Shown here: piece by piece, positions 37,496 to 49,599 of the stretch
How positions within the stretch are numbered: the stretch's first letter is position 1
Layout: each line of letters starts with the position of its first letter
NCBI RefSeq assembly: GCF_000247815.1
Contig: NC_021674.1
Coordinates: 75,713,059 to 75,777,058, forward strand
Reading direction: 5' to 3'
DNA: 64,000 nucleotides
DNA from: Ficedula albicollis
Taxonomy: Eukaryota; Chordata; Aves; Passeriformes; Muscicapidae
Notes under the pieces: model-generated
The model's database searches: none
What the model was told of the DNA's origin: nothing
What the model saw: the letters and a program-made list of their open reading frames with translations, nothing else
Made by a program: the position numbers and the translations under genes

Positions 37496-37599
37496 TAGCT
37501 ATTGCTGGCTTGCCAGAGATCTTGAACTTGAGAAAGGTTAGACATCACAATGCTGAAGCAGTTTGTGAGCATCAGCAGATTTAGCTTGTAATTTCATTG

Positions 37600-39010
37600 A
37601 TCTATGTGGGCTTGCTGTTTGCAAACCAGCTGCTGCACTGTTTCCCCACAGCTACTGATCTGAGTAGCATTGATTTTTTCCCTTACATTAACATAGCATT
37701 ACTTCTTTAATGGGCATTAAATGACTGGATGTAAATACAAACAGGGCTCCAACAACAAAAGAGGGGGAAAAAAGCATTGGTTCTTTTTATTTAAAGAACT
37801 CTATTATTATTTTTCAGGAAAAAATTTAAAAGCATGAGTTATTGATCAAGATAAATGCTATTTTTAGTGTTGTAATTTCCCCACATTTCTTTTGCCAAGA
37901 AATATTTTTTTTTCTCACTGTGTTTACTCATAGTCCAAAATGTTGCATTTACAAAGATTGCCTTTTTGCCTCAGTAAAAATGGTAAAATAGATTTTTTTA
38001 AGAGCCATCACAGAAAGCAACAAAAAATATCTTCATTGTGCTTATTCTAAAACTAGATGAACCCATTTCAGTTTTGAAGGAGATATCATCAGCTAACTTT
38101 CACTATTTAACTATTTTTTTAAAAAATGAATGGACTTCAGTTTAGATAGTGGATGTGAAACCTGCAGCACACCACAAACTGAGTATCTCATATAATATGA
38201 CTTTAAGGTCATAGTCTTTCCATATGCTACTTTAGTCCTTTAGTGGGGGGTGTTTTAAACAATATTACAGATTCAAAATTCAATACAGTGTAAAAAAGAC
38301 AGTAGGGAAAAAAGGAAAGCAAATGATAAAACCCTGACCAAACTCAAACACCAACGCCCAGAGCCAATTTGCTCAGTCACTTTTGAATTAACCCAATCTG
38401 GGAAGGGCTCCTGATAATCTTTAGAAGTAGGTGACAGCCAGCAGAGATAGCCATACCAGAAGGAGATACAGGACTGAATGCTGTTCCTTCTGACACTTCA
38501 TGATGAAGAGATAGGATTGAGAGTGCTGGGGAGTAAAAGGCAAGAACTCCCAAAGATCACCAGTGGTGGGTTACAACCTTCTGGGCTGCAGATGACAGCA
38601 GGCAGCACTGTCAGTGCTGTAATTAAGAGTGCCTCAAAAACACAGACACTCCAGCAAGATCTAACAAGAATGGGATTTACTTTTAAGTATTTATGAAGGA
38701 GGATTTTTATATTTTATTATAAACATAGCTCTTGTTCTGGCCATGCAGCCTGACTGCCCTGAGGAAAAGGTCCTGTGACCTGACAGATGGGAATTCCTTA
38801 TTCTTGTATTTCTGTCTGCTCCTATACCTAGAGAGAGCAAATCATTCCACATGGCCACTGCAGGGATATCTATTGTATCCTTACTCAGAGAGCAGATAAA
38901 TTATTCTCAATAAAGTATAATCATGAAAAATATGGTGCTGGAACTGAAAATGACCCATAAAACAAGAACCAAAATTTATACTTATCCAAGGTAAAATATA
39001 CGCGTTGTCA
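37600..39010. other. Non-coding stretch, nothing recognised
   Basis: Short frames only. Confidence 0.45.
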
Positions 39011-39019
39011 ATCTAACCA

Positions 39020-39700
39020 ATCTCTCCTAGTCTCACAGTCTTCTTGACTTGACTAGCTAATGTTAATGCCAGTTTTAGCAGGTATAATTTCCAAATCATT
39101 AAAAAATAATATTAAGTAATACTGGCTCCAACGTGAACCATTAGAGCATCCTACTATTAACCTCTTTACACTTATAGGAGAAGACTTTCAGTGCAAGTTT
39201 TTCTCCATCACTTACTCAGTTTTTAGTCTGCTGTGAGATTTTGCCCCTTACCTCAGTTTTATATTCCCTTAATAGTCTTCTGTGAAGGATCATATCAGTA
39301 ATTTTTTGAAAATCCAAATAAATTATGTTCACCAGGTCACCCTTATAATCTAATGTATTAACTTTTTCAAGGCACTTTAGCAGGTTGGAGAAGTATGCTT
39401 TCCCTCTACCAATGTTGTGCAGGTTTGACCCTATTAGGTTATACTTACATAGACTGAACTATTCTATCCTTAATTAGACTCCCAACCAGTTTCCCCAGAA
39501 GCAAGATGGAGTTCAATGGTCTTAATTCCCAGGATCTCTTTTTGGTTCTGTTTTAACAATAGACACCATATCAGAAATTTTCCAGCCATCATTGTTCTAT
39601 ATCATATCTTCCTGCAAGTGTCTCTTCTATTCTGATGTATATTCTGCTATCTGCATCAAATTATTTTCCATTTTTATGTGAGTCTACCAAATTACAAAAT
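39020..39700 (-). mobile_element. Old CR1 LINE fragment (amniote-type)
   Basis: Several blocks in order match the reverse complement of an ancient CR1 that I recall from turtle and crocodile genomes: TTTTTTGAAAATCCAAATAA then ATTATGTTCACCAGGTCACC, a GGCACTTTAGCAGGTTGGAG block, CCCAACCAGTTTCCCCAGAA, AATGGTCTTAATTCCCAGGA and ACCATATCAGAAATTTTCCA. The copy is heavily diverged, with many small indels. It abuts the GATA-type simple repeat on its right. No open frame survives. Confidence 0.78.
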
Positions 39701-39758
39701 TACTCAGCACTTCCCTTGTAAAAGACTACAAATTTTGCTAGTGCTGCTCTGCTTATTA

Positions 39759-40087
39759 GACATAGATAGATATAGATAGATATAGATGTAGAGATTAGAG
39801 ATTAGAGAGAAATAGAGATGATAGAGATAGAGATGATGAGATATAGATAGATATAGATAAAGATATAGATATAGATATAGATATAGATATAGATATAGAT
39901 ATAGATATAGATATAGATATAGATATAGATATAGATATAGATATAGATATAGATATAGATATAGATATAGATATAGATATAGATATAGATATAGATATAG
40001 ATATAGATATAGATATAGATATAGATATAGATATAGATATAGATATAGATATAGATATAGATATAGATATAGATATAGATATAGATA
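39759..40087 (+). repeat. (GATATA)n microsatellite, pure core 39861-40087
   Basis: The core is about 38 uninterrupted GATATA units (227 bp). The left 100 bp is a degenerate mix of GATA, GATTA, GATGA and GAGATA motifs that looks like an older, decayed part of the same array. The long Ile-Tyr and Ile-Ser frames across it are not genes. Confidence 0.97.
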
Positions 40088-40282
40088 CTAATTTCATGGT
40101 TTGAATGTTTTGAGGGAAATGCTTTGAACACCTTTGCTGTCTTAGGCCAGCAGGAATGCAAACCTTAACAGATTATGAAACCACCTGTATGCTCATAATT
40201 TAAGACATGTAAATGTCATTTGAGAAATGAAGAAGTGTGGTGGAATAAGAGAATGGTAGAAGCAATCCTTGTGCAGGTAGAG

Positions 40283-40668
<386 letters not shown>

Positions 40669-40689
40669 TAATATAGATATATTTAGTAC

Positions 40690-42580
40690 AACATATAACA
40701 AAAAACAAGGTGAAATTCTGTATAACTATTGAACTTTTTTTCCATGGTATGTGAATATAGTTTTAGTTTGATATTTTTTGATGGTTTTAATTATTTTCCC
40801 CCCACAAGCACTCAGATGAGCAACTATTCACTTCTTCCTTCAAAGTCATAAAATCAGTTTTGCAGTTTTAGGGGATTTTGGGGTTTTATTTTTTGTGGAT
40901 AGACATGGACCATCAATTTCAATGGATTATTTTCTAGCTTAGCTTTGAGCATTCTTCTTGGACAAAGAGTGGAAAGGAAGTATAAAATCCTAACACCACC
41001 ATACATAACAACTGGTCATACTCACCAGTGATATCCAATACCAGGAGTTATTAAAACTGGATATCATATGAATCTGACAAATGACAGAAAGAAAAAGGTT
41101 GTGAAAAGGTATAGATTTGTATTCTGGTCTTGTAGAAGATATTCTCGGTCTATGCTTTAGGTACACAGGTCTTAATGATCAGGAAATATTGTTGAACACG
41201 ATTTTTAGTGAAAAAGCATTGAAAATTCCCACTGAAATGTGTACATGGCTAAGTAAAGGTCAGTAAGCTATTGAGTAAACCTGAAGTGCTCACATTAGAG
41301 GATTAGAAACTAAGAATTTTCAGCATTCAGTGAAGTCAGTGGATTTTCCTCTAGAATTTGAGACTTACTGTCCCTAGCAGTCAGACCTCAGTTTGAATGG
41401 ATGAGAAAATTGAAAAGTAAATTTTAGTGAAAATTATGGGTTTGGTTATGAGCCAATATAAAGTCACCAAGTATGAAAGCCCAGGTTTCAAACTATGCCC
41501 TGCTTCTACAACAAAACCCAAAGCACACTATCTTCACCTGGGTTTGAATTTCATTACAAAAATATCACATCCCTCTAACTGTAATTATTAAGGCACATTA
41601 CTGCTGCCTTTGTTTTCCCTTCAGATAGAAGTTTCAGTTTCATCTGTGTTCAGAGATTCTATGTGCTGCACTGTTAAGCACAGATTTCTGCTTAAATTAT
41701 AATTCTATCAGCTTTAACATATGAAAATAGAACACATTTTAATGTGTGTGTTGAACATTAAATCATTTTTGCTTCAGGGAAACTCTGGTAAACAGTAACT
41801 GTCAAAAATTATAATGACACAAAATTAAAATAATAGAAAAATAGTCTGTAACAACAGCTCTTCTAATCACGTTAACAGAAGTTCAGCTCTGCATCTTCTA
41901 ACTATTCCTTTACAGAGAGCAGGAAGGTTGAGTAAGAGAAACTCAAATACACAATTTTGCACCATTGAACAAGAAGAACTGTAAATTATCTTTGCTACTA
42001 TTCTTTGCTTCCTTACTGTGAAGTGCACACCAGTCAATATAGGAAAAATGGGACCTAATTAATGCATGTATATTTTTGTTGTTACAACAGTTGGATTTTC
42101 ATTCAGGAATTTTAATATGTAAATATTTTTACACAAAAATACTGGACTATATAAGAATATAACTTAAACCCTGTAAACTGGACTAACTTCTGGAAGTCTG
42201 CATTAAGTGAAAAAGAAGCTGATCTGAAGAAAATAAACTGCAGCAGAAATATTGACAGGCAGATAGATTGAATTACATGAATATGAGATACATACAGACT
42301 TGGAGCAGTTCTGCTTAGATCAATGCCAAATGAATTTCAAGATTACCTTAGTTTGGCTTTTATGGCCCGTTTTATTTTAGATTTTAATTTGAATTAGTAG
42401 TATGAAATAAAATCACTATTTACTAACTTTCACTTACAAACAAAAACATCTAACCAGTAAAAGCATATCTGAAGTTAAAACCTTCCATGTTGTGGAGGCC
42501 AGGTAACAATACAGTTTACCTCTATCATGACACAAATTATTCAAAAGCAAGAAGTAAAAACTGATTCTTAAATGTTTCCA
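40690..42580. other. Non-coding stretch, nothing recognised
   Basis: Short frames only; ordinary AT-rich DNA. Confidence 0.45.
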
Positions 42581-42879
42581 CCTATTAATGTGGCATGTAA
42601 CTGATGTACAGAGGTTGTATGTGTATGGTGAGGTTGTATTGCCCCCTATAGTCACTCTGTGTCATCTGGGAGGGGAGTAGGAAGAGAAAGGGAAGAGTGG
42701 AAGAAATTGCCAAAACTACTACACCCTTGGATTGGATTCGTATTTTGGAAAGGGTGTGGTGGGGGAAAAGTGGACAAGCCTTAACTCTGCCATGCAATTC
42801 AAGAATTTGAATGCACTATTCTCCAAGCACATACAGATGAAGTGAAATGTACTCTCAAATTCAGCTTAGAAGACCTCTG

Positions 42880-43090
42880 TGGCCCCTGTGGTCTGGCTGT
42901 GGTTTCGGTGCATTGGTTGGGTGCCGGTATCTATGCTCTGGCGGTGCACCAGGGGCCAGTGTACCTGCCCTGTGCACTCAGATGCAGAAGGTGGTTGTTG
43001 ACTTTGGCTCACCAGCAAAGGTGGGAGCTCCCACAGGTGATATCTCTTTTCCTCTCAATGGGCACATCTTTGATGATGGAGCATAACAGG
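42880..43090. other. GC-richer island of unknown nature
   Basis: About 200 bp with visibly higher GC than its flanks. Two plus-strand frames are open at once (85 and 79 codons), which is common in GC-rich non-coding DNA. One ends with GAPTGDISFPLNGHIFDDGA before a stop. I recognise neither a protein nor a repeat. It might be a decayed processed pseudogene or an unlisted repeat. Confidence 0.3.
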
Positions 43091-44429
43091 GCCATTTAAC
43101 TCCAAGGCACAAAGAACTCTAAAGTTATGCCTAAACTGTGGAGGAAATTGTGGTGTACATAGTCTGCCTGCCCTTTGAAGCAGTTTCAGCACAGAGAACA
43201 GAAAGAGAAAGAAAAGACTCAAAGATTCCTCTTCAGCAGTGGAGCAAATGCAAGGAGCACAGACAGCTTGTTCATGCTGCCCATGAACATTGGGGTTGTT
43301 GCTCTTTTAGGTTTCTGAGCCTGGATGGAACAGAGTATTTCCCAAATCTTTAGAACAGTGTGTCACTCTTTGCCACCAGCACAAGGACAAAAGTGCATTC
43401 CTGGTCTTAGATTTTTCCAGTCAAGCACATCTTTCTTAACTTTGCTGTCAAATAAAAATTGTTATCTCTCCATAAAATTAATTAAATCGCAGCTGCTATC
43501 CTACTACTGTTCTCTTATGGACATAATTATGCACAGTATTCAGAATATTTTTTAATAGGCACAGACACAATATAACAAAAAGCAATAAATTCTTTAGGAT
43601 TTCTTAAAAATAACTAATCAACTACTTGGTGCTAGTGTGCCAACTTTATAGAAATTGCAAATATTCAATCAGCTCAAGATCCATACCATCCTTCGTTGGG
43701 TGCAATACACCATTATTATTTTTCTTATTTCTGGGGACAGCTTTTCTACTACCATAATTCCAGGCACACCTTCAGCTAGAAAAAGTTAGTGCTGCTCCTA
43801 AGAGGTGACAGCTCTCATTTTTGAGTCTCTTACCTCTTTCCCTCTGTTGGCACAACCCTGTTCATAGTGACAAAAGGGATTGAAAAATTTACGCAGCTGA
43901 AATCCTATGCTTTTTTCTTGCCATATTATTTTAGTTTCAGTCAGTTGTTGAGGTTCACCATGTAGCAGCACAAGGATTTGCACAAGGGATAGAAGAAAAG
44001 AAACAGTAACAGAAGGTTATGGTAATAGCCTAATTTTATGGAAGTGGTATCTTGTGCCAATTGGAGCGGGTTTTTTTGTATATATGCTTTCAAGAATATG
44101 ACTTGTCCTTAAAATGTCTTTATATTTCATTTGGTCTGAGAAAAAATATTAGGAGTGTCCCCATCTACGTACCTTAACAAATATTCTCTGTTCTACAGAG
44201 AAACTATAGTCCTTCAAAGTGGAGCTGAACAATTTGTTTAGCTTTTGTAAATATATGCCCAGACATAGTCCCATATTAAATCTTTATTTTACTATGATGA
44301 CTAGAGACTCAATAATGACTAAGCTACTGATGAGATGTGATTGCTGCTTACCCAGCAGATCAATACTGTCTCACTGCCTCCTGATGTGGAGGGGTGTATC
44401 CTGATAATATTCAAATCTTTGATTATCTT

Positions 44430-44500
44430 ACTCTTAACTGCAAGCTCTCTGAAGCAGGATCAGGTTTTTGTTCTATTAACTCTGTAGCCAGCATGAATTC
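44430..44500 (+). mobile_element. Possible ancient L2/L3/CR1-type LINE tail
   Basis: The sequence AACTGCAAGCTCTCTGAAGC followed by AGGATCAGGTTTTTGTTCTA resembles the common amniote LINE tail that reads TGTAAGCTCTTTGGGGCAGG followed by GACTGTCTTTTTGTTCT. The match is short and diverged. Confidence 0.38.
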
Positions 44501-44699
44501 TGCAGCTCATGAAGGTATGAAGTTAAGCAGATATATCTTCAAAAATATACGCCCTAAAATTGTACAGTATTCACCAGAGGTGTCTCATCTTCTAGTTTTC
44601 TCACCTAGAAAACTGACCTTATTCTTGTATTTTTTAGTCTCTCGTTTTACTTTTCTTCCATCTTACCTATACTGAAGTACAGTTGCTTACTAGATATCA

Positions 44700-47230
44700 C
44701 GATCCAGTAATTCAGCTAACACAAACTTCTAACAGCTAGGAATTCAGGCTATGTTATTATCTTTGCCCTCTATTTTCTCTCAGATATGGTTCTACACAAA
44801 CACATACATAAACTCATTCAGTTATTTCACTGATTAGTGAAAAATTCTGTAAGGGTGATTGTTGCTCATCCATTATCTGTTTTCTTTTTGTCTAAACTGC
44901 ATCAAACATTTTTCTTCAACTGATCGTGTCCAAAGGACATACAAACAGTATGTCCTGCTACTCAGGAAAATGAGACACTTTCATGGTGCTAGCAGCATTC
45001 TGTGCATTCATGCTAAAGATCCAGAAATCACTGTGTGACATGAGTTTGGCCCCATAAATGTGTAACCAGCTTTCAGCTGCAGTGCACTACCTAACTGGTG
45101 CAGAAGACAACGAGACATTTGGGGAAGCAACATTTCTAAATGCCAAACATACAGAGAAGAGCCACTAAATCTTATGAATTATCCATGCAGAGCAGACAGA
45201 ACATTTGTTTTCAAGGTCAAATGAGAAAGATCCCCTGACCTGTGTGGTAAACTGCACATTAATACATTTATCCGTCTTTGGAATGTAAGGGACAAAGTCA
45301 ACACAGAGAGAAATGAAGCAGTGGGGTAAGTCTGTCAAGCTACCAAAATCATTATGCCATCTGTTTTACTGGCATTTTTTATGTCTGTGCAGGGCATACT
45401 CAATGAAAAATAGACCTCTTATTCAAATTTGAGTTTCTTCCAAACTAGAATGCAGTATCAAATATATTTACATTCTTTGGATAACTCTTAATTGATTTTG
45501 TTTTATGTACAGCTTTTTTCATATTCATTTAGTCACCTCAGTCACCTCATAACTAATGCAACAAAAAGTAAAACAAATGAATACTAAATTTCTTAAAGGG
45601 AAATTGCAGTAGGGTCCCTTAAGTTCTTCTGCACTTTTCCCCAGCCTTCACCAGGCAGGACATTGAAACTGGCACGATACTAACAAAACAGTGTGCTTTT
45701 TATGGTTGTCAACACTAGTATTTAAAGGATAACAATTCAGAAAAGAAGCAAGGTGGTCAATGGATTCCTCCTGAATACTTGGGACAAACAACACTCAAAC
45801 TTAGTTACGCTGTTGAAACACAGCTCTTTGACAGTTCAAGAGAAGGCAATTGTACTACCAAGGAGCAGCCTAGAGAATGAATACGGACTGGAAATGTCAA
45901 GTTTAAACTCTCTAATAGTGCAAAGAATCTCAAAAGTTAACGCAAATCCATCCTAAAGTCGTTTACATTAGCAGAATAGGGCAAAAAGATCTTATTGGGA
46001 CTCAGAGAATCACAGATTCTCTTGCTTTACTCTTGCCTTGCCAGGAAGAATAAATGACTTGGCTCCTTTACAGGGCACTGTCCCTGCCTTGCATTTCATC
46101 AGCCCCATCATAGGAAATTCTGAATTTCTGTCTATTCCTACTAGCCATGTTTCCCCCTACTGCAGTCCCAGTGTGAGAAGCAAATTCACCTTTCCCATTC
46201 CTCCCACTACAGTATTTCAAAATCTAAGCTGGAGCATGAACTCCTGTTAGAGGATTCTACCCAACAATATAAAGGCTATGACATATGGTATATGCAATGT
46301 AGAGGTCTATATACATTACAGTTTTTCTTAATCACTGGGATAACATCAGATAAAAATATTTTTGAACATTTGTTTCTCTGATGACTGTGGAGTGGTAGGA
46401 TCTTGCAACAAATATTTCAGAGTATTCATCACTGTGCTTTTCTGTGCTCTAAACAGGCAGTTAGTTTAATTTCTTATATATCCATGTCATTTTTCTTTCA
46501 TATTAATATTCCCATATGACAAGTACATTACTTAAAACTGCTGAATTGATTTTCGAGAGGAATCTTAGTTTACATAAATTGTCACATTTCACAAAATTTA
46601 AGAAAAAAAGCCAGAATCAGTTCCATTTCTTGTAAGGAGCACTGAGAAGTATACTAAAGGAGGAAAAAAATTATAAGCTAGCAGAACCAATGACATTGTT
46701 TTTACAATTAGCTGTGAAAAGATAGGCACTAAAAAGACTGATCAAGAAAAAAAATCCAATAGACTTATATATTTTCTCCTCTGGATGGTTCAAGTTTAGA
46801 AATTGAGCATACCCTTTAGAGAAATTTAAACTAAGATAACTGCATTTTTTTTACCACAGGTACAGCATCCCTAGAACCAGTGAAAGATGTCAGTGGTGTG
46901 TCTGTCCTAGAGATGCTTTCATTCTGGGGACAGACATCAAAGAGAGAGAAGCACAAAGTACAACATGACTGATCAAAATTTGTCTACGCTGGGGTATCTA
47001 CTGAGAGTTTTTTATATACTCAGCACTTTACTGCTGCCTGCAACCAGACTGTACTCATGCAACAGGTTCTGATCCTGTTCATTCTGTGATATGACTGCTG
47101 TAAAATATTTACTTTTTGTTTCCTATATTGTCCTAGCTGAATCTCCACTAATGTTTACTCCATTGTGAAATCAGTTTTTATTTCACCTTTAAATATTGGG
47201 TTTCACCCTGATCTCTCCTTTCTTCTTCTT
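44700..47230. other. Non-coding stretch, nothing recognised
   Basis: Short chance frames only. Confidence 0.45.
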
Positions 47231-47234
47231 GCCC

Positions 47235-48367
47235 TTCCCTTCCCTTCCCTTCCCTTCCCTTCCCTGAAACTTCCCTGAAACTTCCCTGAAACTTCCCTGA
47301 AACTTCCCTGAAACTTCCCTGAAACTTCCCTGAAACTTCCCTGAAACTTCCCTGAAACTTCCCTGAAACTTCCCTGAAACTTCCCTGAAACTTCCCTGAA
47401 ACTTCCCTGAAACTTCCCTGAAACTTCCCTGAAACTTCCCTGAAACTTCCCTGAAACTTCCCTGAAACTTCCCTGAAACTTCCCTGAAACTTCCCTGAAA
47501 CTTCCCTGAAACTTCCCTGAAACTTCCCTGAAACTTCCCTGAAACTTCCCTGAAACTTCCCTGAAACTTCCCTGAAACTTCCCTGAAACTTCCCTGAAAC
47601 TTCCCTGAAACTTCCCTGAAACTTCCCTGAAACTTCCCTGAAACTTCCCTGAAACTTCCCTGAAACTTCCCTGAAACTTCCCTGAAACTTCCCTGAAACT
47701 TCCCTGAAACTTCCCTGAAACTTCCCTGAAACTTCCCTGAAACTTCCCTGAAACTTCCCTGAAACTTCCCTGAAACTTCCCTGAAACTTCCCTGAAACTT
47801 CCCTGAAACTTCCCTGAAACTTCCCTGAAACTTCCCTGAAACTTCCCTGAAACTTCCCTGAAACTTCCCTGAAACTTCCCTGAAACTTCCCTGAAACTTC
47901 CCTGAAACTTCCCTGAAACTTCCCTGAAACTTCCCTGAAACTTCCCTGAAACTTCCCTGAAACTTCCCTGAAACTTCCCTGAAACTTCCCTGAAACTTCC
48001 CTGAAACTTCCCTGAAACTTCCCTGAAACTTCCCTGAAACTTCCCTGAAACTTCCCTGAAACTTCCCTGAAACTTCCCTGAAACTTCCCTGAAACTTCCC
48101 TGAAACTTCCCTGAAACTTCCCTGAAACTTCCCTGAAACTTCCCTGAAACTTCCCTGAAACTTCCCTGAAACTTCCCTGAAACTTCCCTGAAACTTCCCT
48201 GAAACTTCCCTGAAACTTCCCTGAAACTTCCCTGAAACTTCCCTGAAACTTCCCTGAAACTTCCCTGAAACTTCCCTGAAACTTCCCTGAAACTTCCCTG
48301 AAACTTCCCTGAAACTTCCCTGAAACTTCCCTGAAACTTCCCTGAAACTTCCCTGAAACTTCCCTGA
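47235..48367 (-). repeat. Minisatellite: 100 perfect copies of an 11-bp unit
   Basis: Five TTCCC units (47235-47259) lead into TTCCCTGAAAC repeated from 47260 to 48359: 1100 bases, exactly 100 units, plus a partial unit to 48367. I see no variant unit in the array. The unit looks like TTCCC extended by TGAAAC, suggesting origin from the adjacent pentamer array. Because 11 is not a multiple of 3, all three frames stay open in 33-bp cycles, which creates a 389-codon minus-strand frame with an 11-residue repeat. I do not believe it is a gene: it has no upstream gene structure and only repeat-derived sequence. Confidence 0.97.
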
Positions 48368-48399
48368 TCCAATGTCTAACTGCAGTAAAGTATATACTT

Positions 48400-49270
48400 T
48401 AATTTCATGAAGAAATGTATACAGAAATATCCTAATATTCCAACACCTACCTGTAACTCTGGGACATCAGCACGTGGTTGTATTATACAATGTGCCCATG
48501 CCCTATAAAGCAGTCCAGTTGCTCTTTATTGTGTAGTTCAGCTCTCTTATCTGTTGCATTTTGTTTGGTCTGATATGATAGTGCAGAATAATAAGAGCAT
48601 TAAAATTGCATGATTGCAGTATTGGAAAAATACCATTGCTGTTGGTCAAGTAGTAATGAAAAATGAATGCAATTCCTCACTAAATTTGGATGGCCATTTT
48701 AAAAGCAGACATCTAAAACCAGGCAGTGTTTAGAAATGCATGACTACAATGTTTACCTATGAAGAAAACAGTGTTTCTTTATAATTCCAAAGAACCATAT
48801 GTCTCCTTTAGTGGATCATACCAGTTTCTTTCGTGGAGGCTAGTAAGGGTCATTAAACACCAATGGGTCTCTGAGTCCTTCTTCAGAGTCAATGACATTG
48901 TAGGCTTCACCAGGGATCTCATTTTGCTTCCGTACAAGATCTTCAGGGCAAGGGAGGCAAATGAACTATGAAAAACATAATCACTGCTTTTACTGGTTTT
49001 TTCATCATAAAAATTCCATTTATTTAAATTCCATTAAAAAACACATTTGCCTCATGAAAGCATAAATATACATTTTTGTCATAATTTTCCATTTTATAAA
49101 AGAGTTTTATCATTCTTTTGGGGAAAAAAATAAAAGTTCTCCCTTACAAATATTACACAAAGTTGTTATACAAAGGGACAAAGCAAATAATTAACAAAGC
49201 AAATTCCTCTAGAATAGTTTCTCAGAGGTGACAGGAAAATATTTCTCAAGCACCTGAGGGAATTAGCAGT
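48400..49270. other. Non-coding stretch, nothing recognised
   Basis: Short frames only. Confidence 0.45.
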
Positions 49271-49275
49271 CTATC

Positions 49276-49560
49276 ATTCTTTTTCAGAAGTGACTTCAGC
49301 ACCAAGGTTCAGCTTTTCAAAAGCACCTGGGCCTTCAACTCACATTTTAATTTAAGAGAGTTAGACACTCAAAACCTATGAGGATCTAGAATTCAGGATG
49401 AAAAGCCTTACAGAAAGTCAAGGGGATTTGAGTTATCAAAGGCCAGATTTTTTTAAAAGTATTTGAGGAACTAAGAGGCAGAGATAGGTGCCTAGCTGAT
49501 TTTTTTTCAAAGTAGAGTGAAGAAGGGTTAAGTCCCTAACACTCCCTGAGATTAGTGTGT
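49276..49560. mobile_element. Possible ancient amniote interspersed repeat
   Basis: Blocks such as TTTTTCAGAAGTGACTTCAG, GCTTTTCAAAAGCACCTGGG, GGCCAGATTTTTTTAAAAGT and GCAGAGATAGGTGCCTAGCT resemble, in order, a repeat I recall from reptile genomes built on TTTTCAAAAGNGCCTAAG and GCAGATAGGCACCTAG motifs. It is strongly diverged and its class is uncertain. Confidence 0.42.
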
Positions 49561-49599
49561 TCTTAGAAAGTGCTAACTACACCTTTGGATCTAAATACC

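Noticed and set aside
47235..48367. CRISPR-like array
   Set aside because: Units are contiguous with no spacers, and the sequence is vertebrate.
47203..48372. 389-codon protein with an 11-residue repeat
   Set aside because: An 11-bp unit without stops leaves all frames open; only about 15-20 residues at each end are not repeat-derived, and no splice or promoter context was seen.
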